The notes under the pieces were generated by a model. The model had not been told where the DNA came from, searched no databases, and worked only from the letters and a program-made list of their open reading frames with translations. Below, one piece after another: positions 37,441 through 45,944 of a DNA stretch of 64,000 nucleotides. Numbering within the stretch: position 1 is the first letter of the stretch; each line of letters begins with the position of its first letter. The stretch lies in contig JAHZKX010000064.1 of the NCBI GenBank assembly GCA_022600195.1, positions 1 through 64,000 of the forward strand, given 5' to 3'. The DNA comes from Planctomycetota bacterium (GTDB lineage: Bacteria > Planctomycetota > Planctomycetia > Planctomycetales > Planctomycetaceae). The translations under genes were made by a program, and so were the position numbers.

Positions 37441-38547
37441 ATGAGTCAGTCGAAACCGTCACAAACACGCCGCGACTTTTTAAAAACCACAGCCGCGGGA
37501 ACGACAGCCGCATTTCTGGGCGCTCCTGCAATTCACGCCGGCACAAAAACCGATTCACGAATTGTGCTCGGTTCAGGCGATTATCAATATGAGGTCACAC
37601 ATAACTGGGCCAAATTGCCCTCTAAATTCTCCTGGCAGATCACGCACAACGTTGCCGTCGATAAAGACGGTTTTCTGTATGTGATTCATGAAGGGGATGC
37701 CAAACAGACTGACCATCCTTCCATTTTTGTTTTTGATCCTAAAGGGAACTATGTCCGTTCATTTGGCAAACAGTTTCAGGGTGGAGGCCACGGACTGGAA
37801 GTACGACAGGAAGGCAACGAGCAGTTTATCTACGTCACCGGCTACCAGCATCTGAAAACGTTTGCCAAGCTGGACCTGAAAGGCGAAACGGTCTGGCAAA
37901 AATACGCACCTATGGAATCCAAACTGTATGCCGCGGGAGAAGCCACCAATCCAAAAAAAGTCTGGGGACAAGATCGGTTCATGCCAACCAACTTTGCATT
38001 TCACCCTGATGGCGGATTTTATCTGGCCGATGGTTACGGGGCCTATCATGTTCATCGATATGACAAAAACGGAAAATGGCTCTCCGCCTTTGGTGGAAAG
38101 GGAAAAGAAGACGGACAGTTCAGGCTGCCACATGGCCTGTGGATTGATGACCGTGAAGGACGTGCGCCATCCGTCGTGGTTGCAGACCGGGCCAATGGCC
38201 GCGTGCAGTGGTTTACGCTGGACGGAAAGCATCTGAAAACGATGACCGACTTCATTCTGCCTGCAAACGTAGATGCGCACAAAGAAGTCTTACTGGTTCC
38301 CGATCTGGCTTCGCGAATCACGCTGCTCGATGCCAAGGATAATGTCATCTCCCACCTGGGCCAGGACCCTGATTGGGATAAAGCAATGAAAGCAGCCAAG
38401 AAACCACGCATGCGAGAACAGCCTGACAAATGGCAAGCCGGCCGATTTGTGCATCCGCATGACGCCTGTTTCGATCAGGAAGGAAACATCTTTGTCGCTG
38501 AATGGGTAGCCACGGGAAGAATCACCAAACTGAAGCGTCTCGGCTGA
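37441..38547 (+). CDS. Tat-exported NHL/six-bladed beta-propeller protein
   Basis: The 368-residue protein has a Tat signal (TRRDFLKTTAAGTTAAFLG). It continues as an NHL-repeat propeller with blades such as AVDKDGFLYVIHE, FDPKGNYVRSFGKQ, FHPDGGFYLADGYG and HRYDKNGKWLSAFGGKGKEDGQFRLPHG. It resembles the peptidyl-alpha-hydroxyglycine lyase-type propellers often annotated in planctomycetes, but no catalytic residue can be assigned. It may bind or process extracellular ligands. The upstream divergent gene encodes a sulfatase, and the sialidase-like gene follows after 79 bp on the same strand, so co-transcription is possible. Confidence 0.85.
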   Translation: MSQSKPSQTRRDFLKTTAAGTTAAFLGAPAIHAGTKTDSRIVLGSGDYQYEVTHNWAKLPSKFSWQITHNVAVDKDGFLYVIHEGDAKQTDHPSIFVFDPKGNYVRSFGKQFQGGGHGLEVRQEGNEQFIYVTGYQHLKTFAKLDLKGETVWQKYAPMESKLYAAGEATNPKKVWGQDRFMPTNFAFHPDGGFYLADGYGAYHVHRYDKNGKWLSAFGGKGKEDGQFRLPHGLWIDDREGRAPSVVVADRANGRVQWFTLDGKHLKTMTDFILPANVDAHKEVLLVPDLASRITLLDAKDNVISHLGQDPDWDKAMKAAKKPRMREQPDKWQAGRFVHPHDACFDQEGNIFVAEWVATGRITKLKRLG

Positions 38548-38626
38548 GAATCAACTTCAGAACATAAGATGGAAACAAACCGCATATTCGCCTCATAGAA
38601 TTCACACTCTCAATAGAAGCAACATA

Positions 38627-40558
38627 ATGAAATCACTTTCGAGAATGACAACGGTTTTATTCACACTGACAATCATCTGCCAATCGGTATTACAGGGAAG
38701 TGAGACTCCCCTGCCACCGAAAATCAAATTGAGTCCGGAAACAAAAGCGCGCTGCCTGGAAGTGCTGAGAGAAGCAATTCGCAGCGATGAATTCTGGCCA
38801 TCCATGCACGCCGCGGAAGCACTCACATTAGCCGGTGAAGGTGCAGAAGTTCGAAAAGTAGTCGAACCAAAATTGAAAACTGATAAAGATGATCAGCATC
38901 GTTGTGGTCTCGCCAGAGAACTGGTTCGAGCCGGCGATCGATCCAAAGCAGCGATTATGTTTCAGATTCTGGCAGGCAAAGATCCTCATGGTCACGTCCA
39001 TGCCTGCGAATCGTTATACAAAGTCAATGAGTTGGGCGATGGAATCCTCATTCGCAAAGCCTTGAACTCCAAAAACCCAAAAAAGGCAATGATGGCAGCT
39101 GCCCTGCTCGCCCGCTGGGGAAATCAGGACGCATTACAAACTGTGCGTAAATACCTGAAAGACCCGGACGTCAGCCTGGCAAGCATCGCTGCCTGGATTA
39201 TTGCCCGCGTCGGAGACAAACAGGACATCCCCGCACTCAAAGCCAACCTGAAACGAACCGACGATCCTTTCGTCCGTGCCTACTTTGAAACGGCCCTGGC
39301 CATGCACGGCGATCAAGAAGGAATAAAAGCGGTTGAGCGGAATCTATCCAGTGAGAATCCCGCCGTCAAAACCTATTCCGCGATTTTTGCCGGTGAAGCA
39401 GGTTTGAGCCAGTTGAAAGAGCAACTTAAAAAACAATTAAACGACGAAAACCGGGACGCGCGCATCAGGGCTGCCCAGGCATTAATTGTCCTCGCCAAAA
39501 CAGATCAGTATCCGCGAGGAGAAGTGATAGTCAATCATCTTTACCCCTCATCGAAAGAGTATCCCCGCTACAGTGAAGGATCGATACTCCCCTTGAACGA
39601 CGGAAGTCTGCTGTACGCCACAACGCAGTTCATCGGCAGCGGTTCTGATTTTGCCAAGGCACGTATTATCGGCAAAACATCAACCGATGGAGGCCGGACC
39701 TGGAGTGAGCCGCGTGTCTTACAGGAAAACACAGGTAAGAAAAACGTCATGTCAGCAACACTAAGGTATCTGGCAGGACCCATGCATCAAAATCGTCCCA
39801 TCGGATTGTTCTATCTCAAGAAAAATACATTTTCCGATTTAAAAGCATACCTGAAGATCTCACACGACCAATGTAAAACGTTCGGCAAAGCCATCGAAAT
39901 CACGACCCCACCAGGATATCACGTGCTGAATAATGATCGCATCACAATTCTTACTACAGGCCGTTGGCTGGTTCCAGTGGCTTCGACTTCGGACGTGCAT
40001 AAAGTAAATCATTTTGTCTGCACCTGTTTCATTTCTGATGATCAAGGCCAGACCTGGCGTCAATCGAAAGGTAGCGTTGACTATTCAAAACGGGGCGCCA
40101 TGGAACCAGAGGTCTTCGAACTGAAAAATGGTAATGTCCTGATGATCTTCCGCACGCAATCCGGCCACATCGGCTCCAGTATCTCCAATGACGGAGGCTA
40201 CACCTGGAACAAACCCGGTTCATGGGGCGTGCGGGCGCCTGAAGCTCCATCCACACTAAGACGCATCCCTTCAACGGGAGACCTGATGTTGATCTGGAAC
40301 GATAACTTTGAACCAGGCGCCGGACATAGCGGCAAGCGAACTCCATTAACCGTCGCCATCAGCTCTGACGAAGGCAAGACCTGGAAACTGAAAAAGAATC
40401 TGGAAGACAACCCGAACAATACGTATTCGTATATCAGCCTGATGTTTTATCAGGGACGCGCCATCATGGGTTATTATGTGGGTGACGAAAACAGAGTCAT
40501 CTCTTCCCGCTTTCGTTCGATCCCTCTCTCCTGGATTTATCAACCAGCAAAAGAGTAA
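38627..40558 (+). CDS. HEAT-repeat protein fused to sialidase-like (BNR) propeller
   Basis: The 643-residue exported protein (signal peptide about 1-25) has an N-terminal HEAT/armadillo region (about 35-290). Its short repeats include ALLARWGNQDALQTVRKYL and AAWIIARVGDKQDIPALKANL. A sialidase-type beta-propeller follows (about 300-640). Four Asp-box motifs are visible: STDGGRTW, SDDQGQTW, SNDGGYTW and SSDEGKTW. Asp-boxes are structural, so sialic acid cleavage is not proven; many planctomycete members act on other sugars or have unknown function. The HEAT part may hold a partner or membrane complex. The gene ends 61 bp from a convergent PQQ-propeller gene, with a hairpin between. Confidence 0.85.
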   Translation: MKSLSRMTTVLFTLTIICQSVLQGSETPLPPKIKLSPETKARCLEVLREAIRSDEFWPSMHAAEALTLAGEGAEVRKVVEPKLKTDKDDQHRCGLARELVRAGDRSKAAIMFQILAGKDPHGHVHACESLYKVNELGDGILIRKALNSKNPKKAMMAAALLARWGNQDALQTVRKYLKDPDVSLASIAAWIIARVGDKQDIPALKANLKRTDDPFVRAYFETALAMHGDQEGIKAVERNLSSENPAVKTYSAIFAGEAGLSQLKEQLKKQLNDENRDARIRAAQALIVLAKTDQYPRGEVIVNHLYPSSKEYPRYSEGSILPLNDGSLLYATTQFIGSGSDFAKARIIGKTSTDGGRTWSEPRVLQENTGKKNVMSATLRYLAGPMHQNRPIGLFYLKKNTFSDLKAYLKISHDQCKTFGKAIEITTPPGYHVLNNDRITILTTGRWLVPVASTSDVHKVNHFVCTCFISDDQGQTWRQSKGSVDYSKRGAMEPEVFELKNGNVLMIFRTQSGHIGSSISNDGGYTWNKPGSWGVRAPEAPSTLRRIPSTGDLMLIWNDNFEPGAGHSGKRTPLTVAISSDEGKTWKLKKNLEDNPNNTYSYISLMFYQGRAIMGYYVGDENRVISSRFRSIPLSWIYQPAKE

Positions 40559-40574
40559 TCAAACTGGATCAGCC

Positions 40575-40594
40575 CCGTCCCAGGTGTGGGACGG
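40575..40594. terminator. Bidirectional hairpin between convergent genes
   Basis: CCGTCCCA (40575-40582) and TGGGACGG (40587-40594) form a perfect eight-pair GC-rich stem with a four-base loop. It lies between the stops of two convergent genes. There is no T-run on either side, so strict Rho-independent termination is uncertain. Confidence 0.5.
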
Positions 40595-40619
40595 AGGCGG
40601 GAATGACGGCTGGAATACA

Positions 40620-41897
40620 TCACTTGCCGATGCAGTACAGAAATTCCTGACGTTTCCCATCGACTTCTTCAGAGGCACGCATATAAATGCGACTTTCACA
40701 AAATGTGGGAGTCGCGAAGACTTCTGTCCCCAGTTTATTTTCACCCAGCAATTCGAATTTTTTCGGATTCACTTTAAAAATATAGGTCTCGCCAATTTCG
40801 TTTGTCACATAAATCCGCTCTCCCACCAGAACGGGAGACGAACTGAAAGTCCCTCCTAATCGTCCCTTCCAGATTTCCTTACCAGTTTTCACGTCCCAAC
40901 AGATGGCAACCCCGTTGTCGGTCACGGAATAAATGTGATCGCCTTTGATTAACATCGAAGGGACATAGATTCGAGTACTGTTTTCCCAAACCACTTTTCC
41001 GGAACCGTCTGCTTTGACCGCGGACATATGATTTTTGGGATAACCTCCACTGGTGAGAATCAATTCGCCGTTTGTGACTGTTGAAGTAACACACTCGGTT
41101 GTTGCACCTTCAGTTTTCCAAAGCGTTTTTCCAGTCAGTGGTTCAATGCCTGTTACCAGATCACAGCCTGTCATCAGCACCTGTTCTTTCCCAGCCACTT
41201 TCAAGATGATCGGCGAAGGATAGTTGGGAGTTTTAGGGCGATCGAGTTTCCAGACTAGCATTCCATCCGCCCGTCTCAACGCCGCGATAGCACCGCCCCC
41301 TTTATTATCAGCCGATACGATGACCAATTTTTCATACAGCGCCGGAGAGGAACCGTATCCCTGATGAATAATATAATCAGTAATTTTTGTCTGCCAGATC
41401 TGTCTGCCATCCAGTGTCAACGCAACCGTATAGGCAGCACCGTTATTGATAAAATTGACAAACAACCGCTTGCCATCACAGGCAACCGTAGAAGATGCAT
41501 GTGTTGATTTCTTATTTCCTTTAGTACTGAAGCCCCCTTTAAAAATAACTGTCTTCCAAAGCTGTTTACCTGTTGTTCGATCGTAACCAAGAACAAATTG
41601 TGTTTCCGTTGCCGTATCTGCAGAAGCAAGAAATACACGATTTCCAACCACGGTCGGAGAACTGTAACCACGTCCGCTGATCGGTGATTTCCAGAGAATA
41701 TTCTGAGTTTCACTCCATTTTAAAGGCGGATTCTGATTCGCGTTCGCAATGCCATTTCGCTGTGGCCCACGCCACCAGGGCCAATCGGTCGATTTAACAT
41801 TAATAGGTTCCACAACAGGCTCTTTTACTTCATCCGCGTTTAAGAACACGGGTTGAGCAAAACAAAACAAGAGACAAGCGATGCAGAATCGATTCAT
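40620..41897 (-). CDS. Exported PQQ-binding-like (outer-membrane assembly BamB-type) propeller protein
   Basis: The 425-residue protein has a signal peptide (MNRFCIACLLFCFAQPVFLNA). It is a PQQ-like eight-bladed propeller of the planctomycete type, opening with DWPWWRGPQRNGIANANQNPPLKWSETQNILWK. Repeated tryptophan-docking blades follow: GYDRTTGKQLWKTV, LRRADGMLVWKLDRP, EPLTGKTLWKTEG, WDVKTGKEIWKGRLGG. Similar proteins are called PQQ-binding-like or pyrrolo-quinoline quinone repeat proteins. They may be scaffolds rather than dehydrogenases, and no quinone-binding residues can be verified here. It is divergent from the next sialidase-like gene. Confidence 0.87.
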   Translation of the reverse strand: MNRFCIACLLFCFAQPVFLNADEVKEPVVEPINVKSTDWPWWRGPQRNGIANANQNPPLKWSETQNILWKSPISGRGYSSPTVVGNRVFLASADTATETQFVLGYDRTTGKQLWKTVIFKGGFSTKGNKKSTHASSTVACDGKRLFVNFINNGAAYTVALTLDGRQIWQTKITDYIIHQGYGSSPALYEKLVIVSADNKGGGAIAALRRADGMLVWKLDRPKTPNYPSPIILKVAGKEQVLMTGCDLVTGIEPLTGKTLWKTEGATTECVTSTVTNGELILTSGGYPKNHMSAVKADGSGKVVWENSTRIYVPSMLIKGDHIYSVTDNGVAICWDVKTGKEIWKGRLGGTFSSSPVLVGERIYVTNEIGETYIFKVNPKKFELLGENKLGTEVFATPTFCESRIYMRASEEVDGKRQEFLYCIGK

Positions 41898-42149
41898 CGG
41901 TGGGCTTTCTTCTATCGGCAGGATAACTTTGGGGAGAAGTCTAAATTAAACGAGTTCGAAACAAAAATTGGAGAACGACGCCTTTTATTGTAAGCAGTCC
42001 TTGATCAATGGCAAGCGCAGCCGCTGTATTGCTCTGTCCATTCTTTGTTCAGGCAATGATTGCTGAGGTGCTTCTCGAACGGTATCATGAGACTCAGACT
42101 ACCGTTATCAGAATGAATTATACTGAAATTGAAGATCAGGAATCATCTC

Positions 42150-43430
42150 ATGCCTTTTCAAAATCCTGCAAAACTTTGTCTGATCATCCTCTGGCTGCTC
42201 TGCCTGACGATCACCACGAAAGCCGATGAAAAAACCTCAGTCAAACAGCCTCAGAAACCGTTGGATTTTCAGATCAAATTAAGTACTGCGACCAAAGGCT
42301 ATGATGGTAAAACGTGCTGGGTGCATGCCCGCGCGGGTGCGATTCCCGTCGGAGCGCCAGGAAACCAACTGGACAATCCGATTGTCGTCATGACCATGCA
42401 AAAGTTGTTACTGTCAGGAAGCGACATCTTTTATGCATTGAACTCCATGCGAACTGATAACATGGGAAAGACGTGGCACGGGCCACTTGAGCAGAAAAAC
42501 CTCAGCCGCCACAATCTACCCGACGGCGGAGAAGTCGTTGTTTCTGATTTCTGGCCGCAGTGGCACGCCAAATCGAAAACGTTGTTGGGTATTGGCCATA
42601 CAGTTCGTTATTACGGCAATCGTATTGATCACAAGAAAAATATTCGTGTCTCATCTTATGCAACTTACGATCCGAAAAAGAACCTCTGGTCCAACTGGAA
42701 GTCATTGAAACTTCCGCAAGGCCCCGAGTTCTTCAGCAGTGGCGCCGGTTCCGTTCAACGTTATGACTTACCCAATGGTGACATTCTGCTGCCCGTGTAT
42801 TACAGACGACCAGAGAAGAAGTTTTCAGATGTCATGGTCATCCGCTGCCGCTTTGAGGGTGAAACCTTGAAGTATGTGGAACATGGTAACGAACTCTCCA
42901 TTGATATCGGACGCGGTTTTGCCGAACCGTCGATCACTAAATTTGGGGACTGGTTTTACATGACTTTGCGGAATGATAAATCCGCCTATGTCACGCGCAG
43001 CAAAGACGGCTTGCATTTTGCACCAGTTCAACAATGGACCTTTGAAGACGGTTCTGAACTGGGTAGTTACAACACCCAGGCGCACTGGGTCACACATTCA
43101 GACGGGCTATTCCTGGTTTATACCCGTCGAGGCGCAAAGAATGATCATGTATTCCGAAACCGTGCCCCCCTTTTCATCGGTCGTGTCAATCCGGAAAAAA
43201 TGGCCATCATTCGGAGTTCAGAACGAATTGTAATTCCCGAACGCGGGGCTCGTTTGGGAAACTTTGGAGTTGTTGATGTGAATGCAAATGAAACCTGGGT
43301 CATTGCCAGCGAATGGATGCAAACGCACGGCCCGAATTATGTCATGCCCGTCGATAACAAATACGGCTCTGATAACAGCGTGTATGTCTCAAAAATCTTG
43401 TGGAATTTACCCAATGCTCTTAAACCCTGA
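42150..43430 (+). CDS. Secreted sialidase-like (BNR/Asp-box) protein
   Basis: The product has 426 residues and a signal peptide (LCLIILWLLCLTITTKA). The body reads as a five- or six-bladed exo-sialidase-like propeller. One clear Asp-box (RTDNMGKTWHGP) and blades such as SYATYDPKKNLWSNW, KFGDWFYMTLRND and SKDGLHFAPVQQWTFEDG are visible. Sialidase arginines cannot be placed confidently, so the substrate is open. The frame opens at a TTG at 42129, but the ATG at 42150 has AGGA upstream and was chosen. It is the first of three genes in one direction, followed by two sugar-oxidoreductase genes, which suggests a glycan-use operon. Confidence 0.82.
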   Translation: MPFQNPAKLCLIILWLLCLTITTKADEKTSVKQPQKPLDFQIKLSTATKGYDGKTCWVHARAGAIPVGAPGNQLDNPIVVMTMQKLLLSGSDIFYALNSMRTDNMGKTWHGPLEQKNLSRHNLPDGGEVVVSDFWPQWHAKSKTLLGIGHTVRYYGNRIDHKKNIRVSSYATYDPKKNLWSNWKSLKLPQGPEFFSSGAGSVQRYDLPNGDILLPVYYRRPEKKFSDVMVIRCRFEGETLKYVEHGNELSIDIGRGFAEPSITKFGDWFYMTLRNDKSAYVTRSKDGLHFAPVQQWTFEDGSELGSYNTQAHWVTHSDGLFLVYTRRGAKNDHVFRNRAPLFIGRVNPEKMAIIRSSERIVIPERGARLGNFGVVDVNANETWVIASEWMQTHGPNYVMPVDNKYGSDNSVYVSKILWNLPNALKP

Positions 43431-43538
43431 CGCCATAACATCAACAACCCTTGATGTATCATTCACAGTCTTGTTAGGATAAGAACAAGCGTTCTATGTA
43501 CATTATCCGAGTCAGTCAGCCCCTTAAGGAGAATCGTG

Positions 43539-44825
43539 ATGAGCAACGTGAACCGTCGAACGTTTATGGGAGCCTCTCTGGTCTGGATCGGGGCATCTAC
43601 TTTGGGCCAGGCGGCTGTTTCTGCAAATGATAAAGTCAACGTCGCGCTCGTCGGTTGTGGCAATCGTGGAAAAGGCCTGGGAGCCATGTTCTCAAATCTT
43701 CCCGACTGTCAACTCGTGGCTGTCAGTGATGTCGACCAAAATCGTAGCGGTCTGATGGCGGATCAAATTGAAAAATCAGGAGCCAGACGACCAAAGCAGG
43801 TAGAAGATTTTCGAACACTGCTCGATGGCAACGATATCGATGCGATTATCATTGCGACGCCCGATCATTGGCACACGCCGGCTGCCATCATGGCCTGTCA
43901 AGCCGGTAAAGACGTCTATGTCGAAAAACCCTGCTCACACAATATCCACGAAGGACGCCAGCTGGTGAAAGCCGCCCGCAAATACAAACGCGTGGTCCAA
44001 CATGGCACAAATTTAAGAGCAACTCCCGTTTATGAAAAAGCCTGGAAGCAGATCCAGGATGGCGTGATCGGAAAGGTCATGATGGTGAAAGCCATCAATA
44101 ACCAACGACGCCCGCGTTATCCACATCATCCAGATCAACCCGTTCCTGAAGGAGTGAACTATGATCTCTGGCTGGGTCCCGCAAAAAAACGCCCCTTTAA
44201 TCGCAGCCGTTTTCATACTGCCTGGCATTGGACCTGGGATTTTGGAACCGGCGACATCGGCAATGACGGCGTGCATCAAATTGACATCGGACGCTGGGCC
44301 CTGGATCTGAAAGCACCGAATGCCGTCTCCTGTAGTGGCGCCAAACTCGGTTCCAAAGGGGATGCCCAGGAAACACCGGACACAATGGTAGTAACCTGGG
44401 AATACGATGACCTGCTCTATGTCTACGAGCAACGTGATTTTACCCCATACCGCTTACAGGCTCATCGCCACGATAATGATAATATATTCTTCGGCGATAA
44501 AGGATTTATGATGGTGGATCGGTCGGGTTATCGCATCTTTTTCAAAGGCGAACGTGGCCCTGCTTTCGAACAGAAATGGCAAGACACAGGTGCCCATTAT
44601 CAAAACTTTATCGATTGTGTGAAAAATCGTAAATCCCAGAACCTGTTGGCTGAAATTGAAGAGGGACACTATTCTTCTCTGCTCAGTCACCTCGGAAATA
44701 TTTCGTATCGAACCGGTCGCAGACTGGTGTTCGACCCCAAAACAGAAACATTCCCGGAAGACAAAGACGCAAATCAGTATCTGACGCGTGACTATCGCGA
44801 CGGCTACGAACTGCCACGCGTTTAA
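43539..44825 (+). CDS. Tat-exported Gfo/Idh/MocA-family oxidoreductase
   Basis: The 428-residue protein has a twin-arginine signal (NRRTFMGASLVWIGAS). The Gfo/Idh/MocA fold follows: NAD(P)-binding GCGNRGKG near residue 43, DVDQNRSG, ATPDHWHTPAA, and EKPCSHN with the catalytic Lys. The C-terminal sheet domain includes GTGDIGNDGVHQIDIGRWAL. Exported members carry tightly bound NAD(H) and work on sugars in the periplasm. A strong AAGGAG ribosome site precedes GTG-ATG, and the ATG at 43539 is used. A second, cytoplasmic member of the family follows after 51 bp. Confidence 0.92.
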   Translation: MSNVNRRTFMGASLVWIGASTLGQAAVSANDKVNVALVGCGNRGKGLGAMFSNLPDCQLVAVSDVDQNRSGLMADQIEKSGARRPKQVEDFRTLLDGNDIDAIIIATPDHWHTPAAIMACQAGKDVYVEKPCSHNIHEGRQLVKAARKYKRVVQHGTNLRATPVYEKAWKQIQDGVIGKVMMVKAINNQRRPRYPHHPDQPVPEGVNYDLWLGPAKKRPFNRSRFHTAWHWTWDFGTGDIGNDGVHQIDIGRWALDLKAPNAVSCSGAKLGSKGDAQETPDTMVVTWEYDDLLYVYEQRDFTPYRLQAHRHDNDNIFFGDKGFMMVDRSGYRIFFKGERGPAFEQKWQDTGAHYQNFIDCVKNRKSQNLLAEIEEGHYSSLLSHLGNISYRTGRRLVFDPKTETFPEDKDANQYLTRDYRDGYELPRV

Positions 44826-44876
44826 ACAATCAAATCATATCAGTCATTGACATTTTGTAAGAGAGAAAGCAATTTC

Positions 44877-45917
44877 ATGGCAGACAAAGCAGTAGTGGCG
44901 CTACTCATCTCTGAGACTTCCGCACACTTGAGTGCCTATTTCCCTGCACTCGCTTCCTGTGAAGAAATCAGCGAAGTCGTTCTCTCGGATGCCGGTCAAA
45001 AGCATGTGGCAGCAGCCCGCCAGAAACTGGGTGATAAACTAACCAGAGTCTATAACAGTCCGGAAGAACTGTTCAAAAAAGAAAAACCGGATCTGGCTTT
45101 GGTTTCGATGGAAGCCATCCAGTCACCCGCTGCCATTGATATCGCGCTCGAACATGGCTGCCAGGTATTCGCCGAAAAGCCTTCCTGTACTGATATTGAA
45201 CAATTTGAAGCGCTGGTCAAGAAGGCCGATGCAAAACATCTCAATTTGATGCTGGCGTTAGCTAATCGAAACAATCCCGAAGTCAAAGCAGCACGACGCA
45301 TGGTCCGCAAAGGAACATTCGGAAAAATTTATAGCATTCAAATGAATTACATTGCAGACCAGACACGATTGACAAACAAGGGTTATCATGCCAACTGGTT
45401 CGCCCAAAAGAAACGCGCCGGCGGTGGTCATTTGATCTGGCTCGGAATCCATTGGCTCGACCTGGGAATGTATATCACCGATTCCAAAATCACAGATGTC
45501 AGCGGTTTCGTCACCAATATCGGAGGACAACCGCTTGACGTAGAAGACGCAACGGCACTCAGCCTTAAATTTGACAAAGGCTTCCTGGGAACTCTGACCT
45601 CCGGCTATTTTACCAACCGGGGCAAACAATCCATGATTAAAATCTGGGGGTCCAAAGGCTGGCTGGAAATGGACTACACAACCGGCAAACATTTGCAGTG
45701 GTCACTCAACGCTGACAAACCGGGTACCATTCATAAATTTGAAGATTCCATTCAACCGCGGGGGTACACCCCCTGCGTGCATGCCGCAGTCCGGTCTGCT
45801 CTGGATAAAGAACCACCCACGCTCGACAGCCACGATAGCCTGCAAGTGCTCAGAACGATCTATGCCGCTTACAAAGCATCCGAAACAGGACAGACGCAAA
45901 AAATCCCCGTGGATTAA
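44877..45917 (+). CDS. Gfo/Idh/MocA-family oxidoreductase (cytoplasmic)
   Basis: The 346-residue protein lacks a signal. It shows the dehydrogenase landmarks SDAGQKHVAAARQKLG, VSMEAIQSPAAIDIALEHG and AEKPSCTD, and the substrate-domain motif GGGHLIWLGIHWLDLGMYI with His-x3-Asp. The usual N-terminal G-x-G-x-x-G is eroded (LLISETSAHLSAYF), so cofactor binding is altered or nonstandard. The frame opens at a TTG 30 bases upstream, but the ATG at 44877 was taken. It is the last gene of the run from 42150 and converges on a sulfatase with 27 bp between the stops. Confidence 0.88.
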   Translation: MADKAVVALLISETSAHLSAYFPALASCEEISEVVLSDAGQKHVAAARQKLGDKLTRVYNSPEELFKKEKPDLALVSMEAIQSPAAIDIALEHGCQVFAEKPSCTDIEQFEALVKKADAKHLNLMLALANRNNPEVKAARRMVRKGTFGKIYSIQMNYIADQTRLTNKGYHANWFAQKKRAGGGHLIWLGIHWLDLGMYITDSKITDVSGFVTNIGGQPLDVEDATALSLKFDKGFLGTLTSGYFTNRGKQSMIKIWGSKGWLEMDYTTGKHLQWSLNADKPGTIHKFEDSIQPRGYTPCVHAAVRSALDKEPPTLDSHDSLQVLRTIYAAYKASETGQTQKIPVD

Positions 45918-45944
45918 ATCGACAGGTCTTGCATCCGATCTCTT

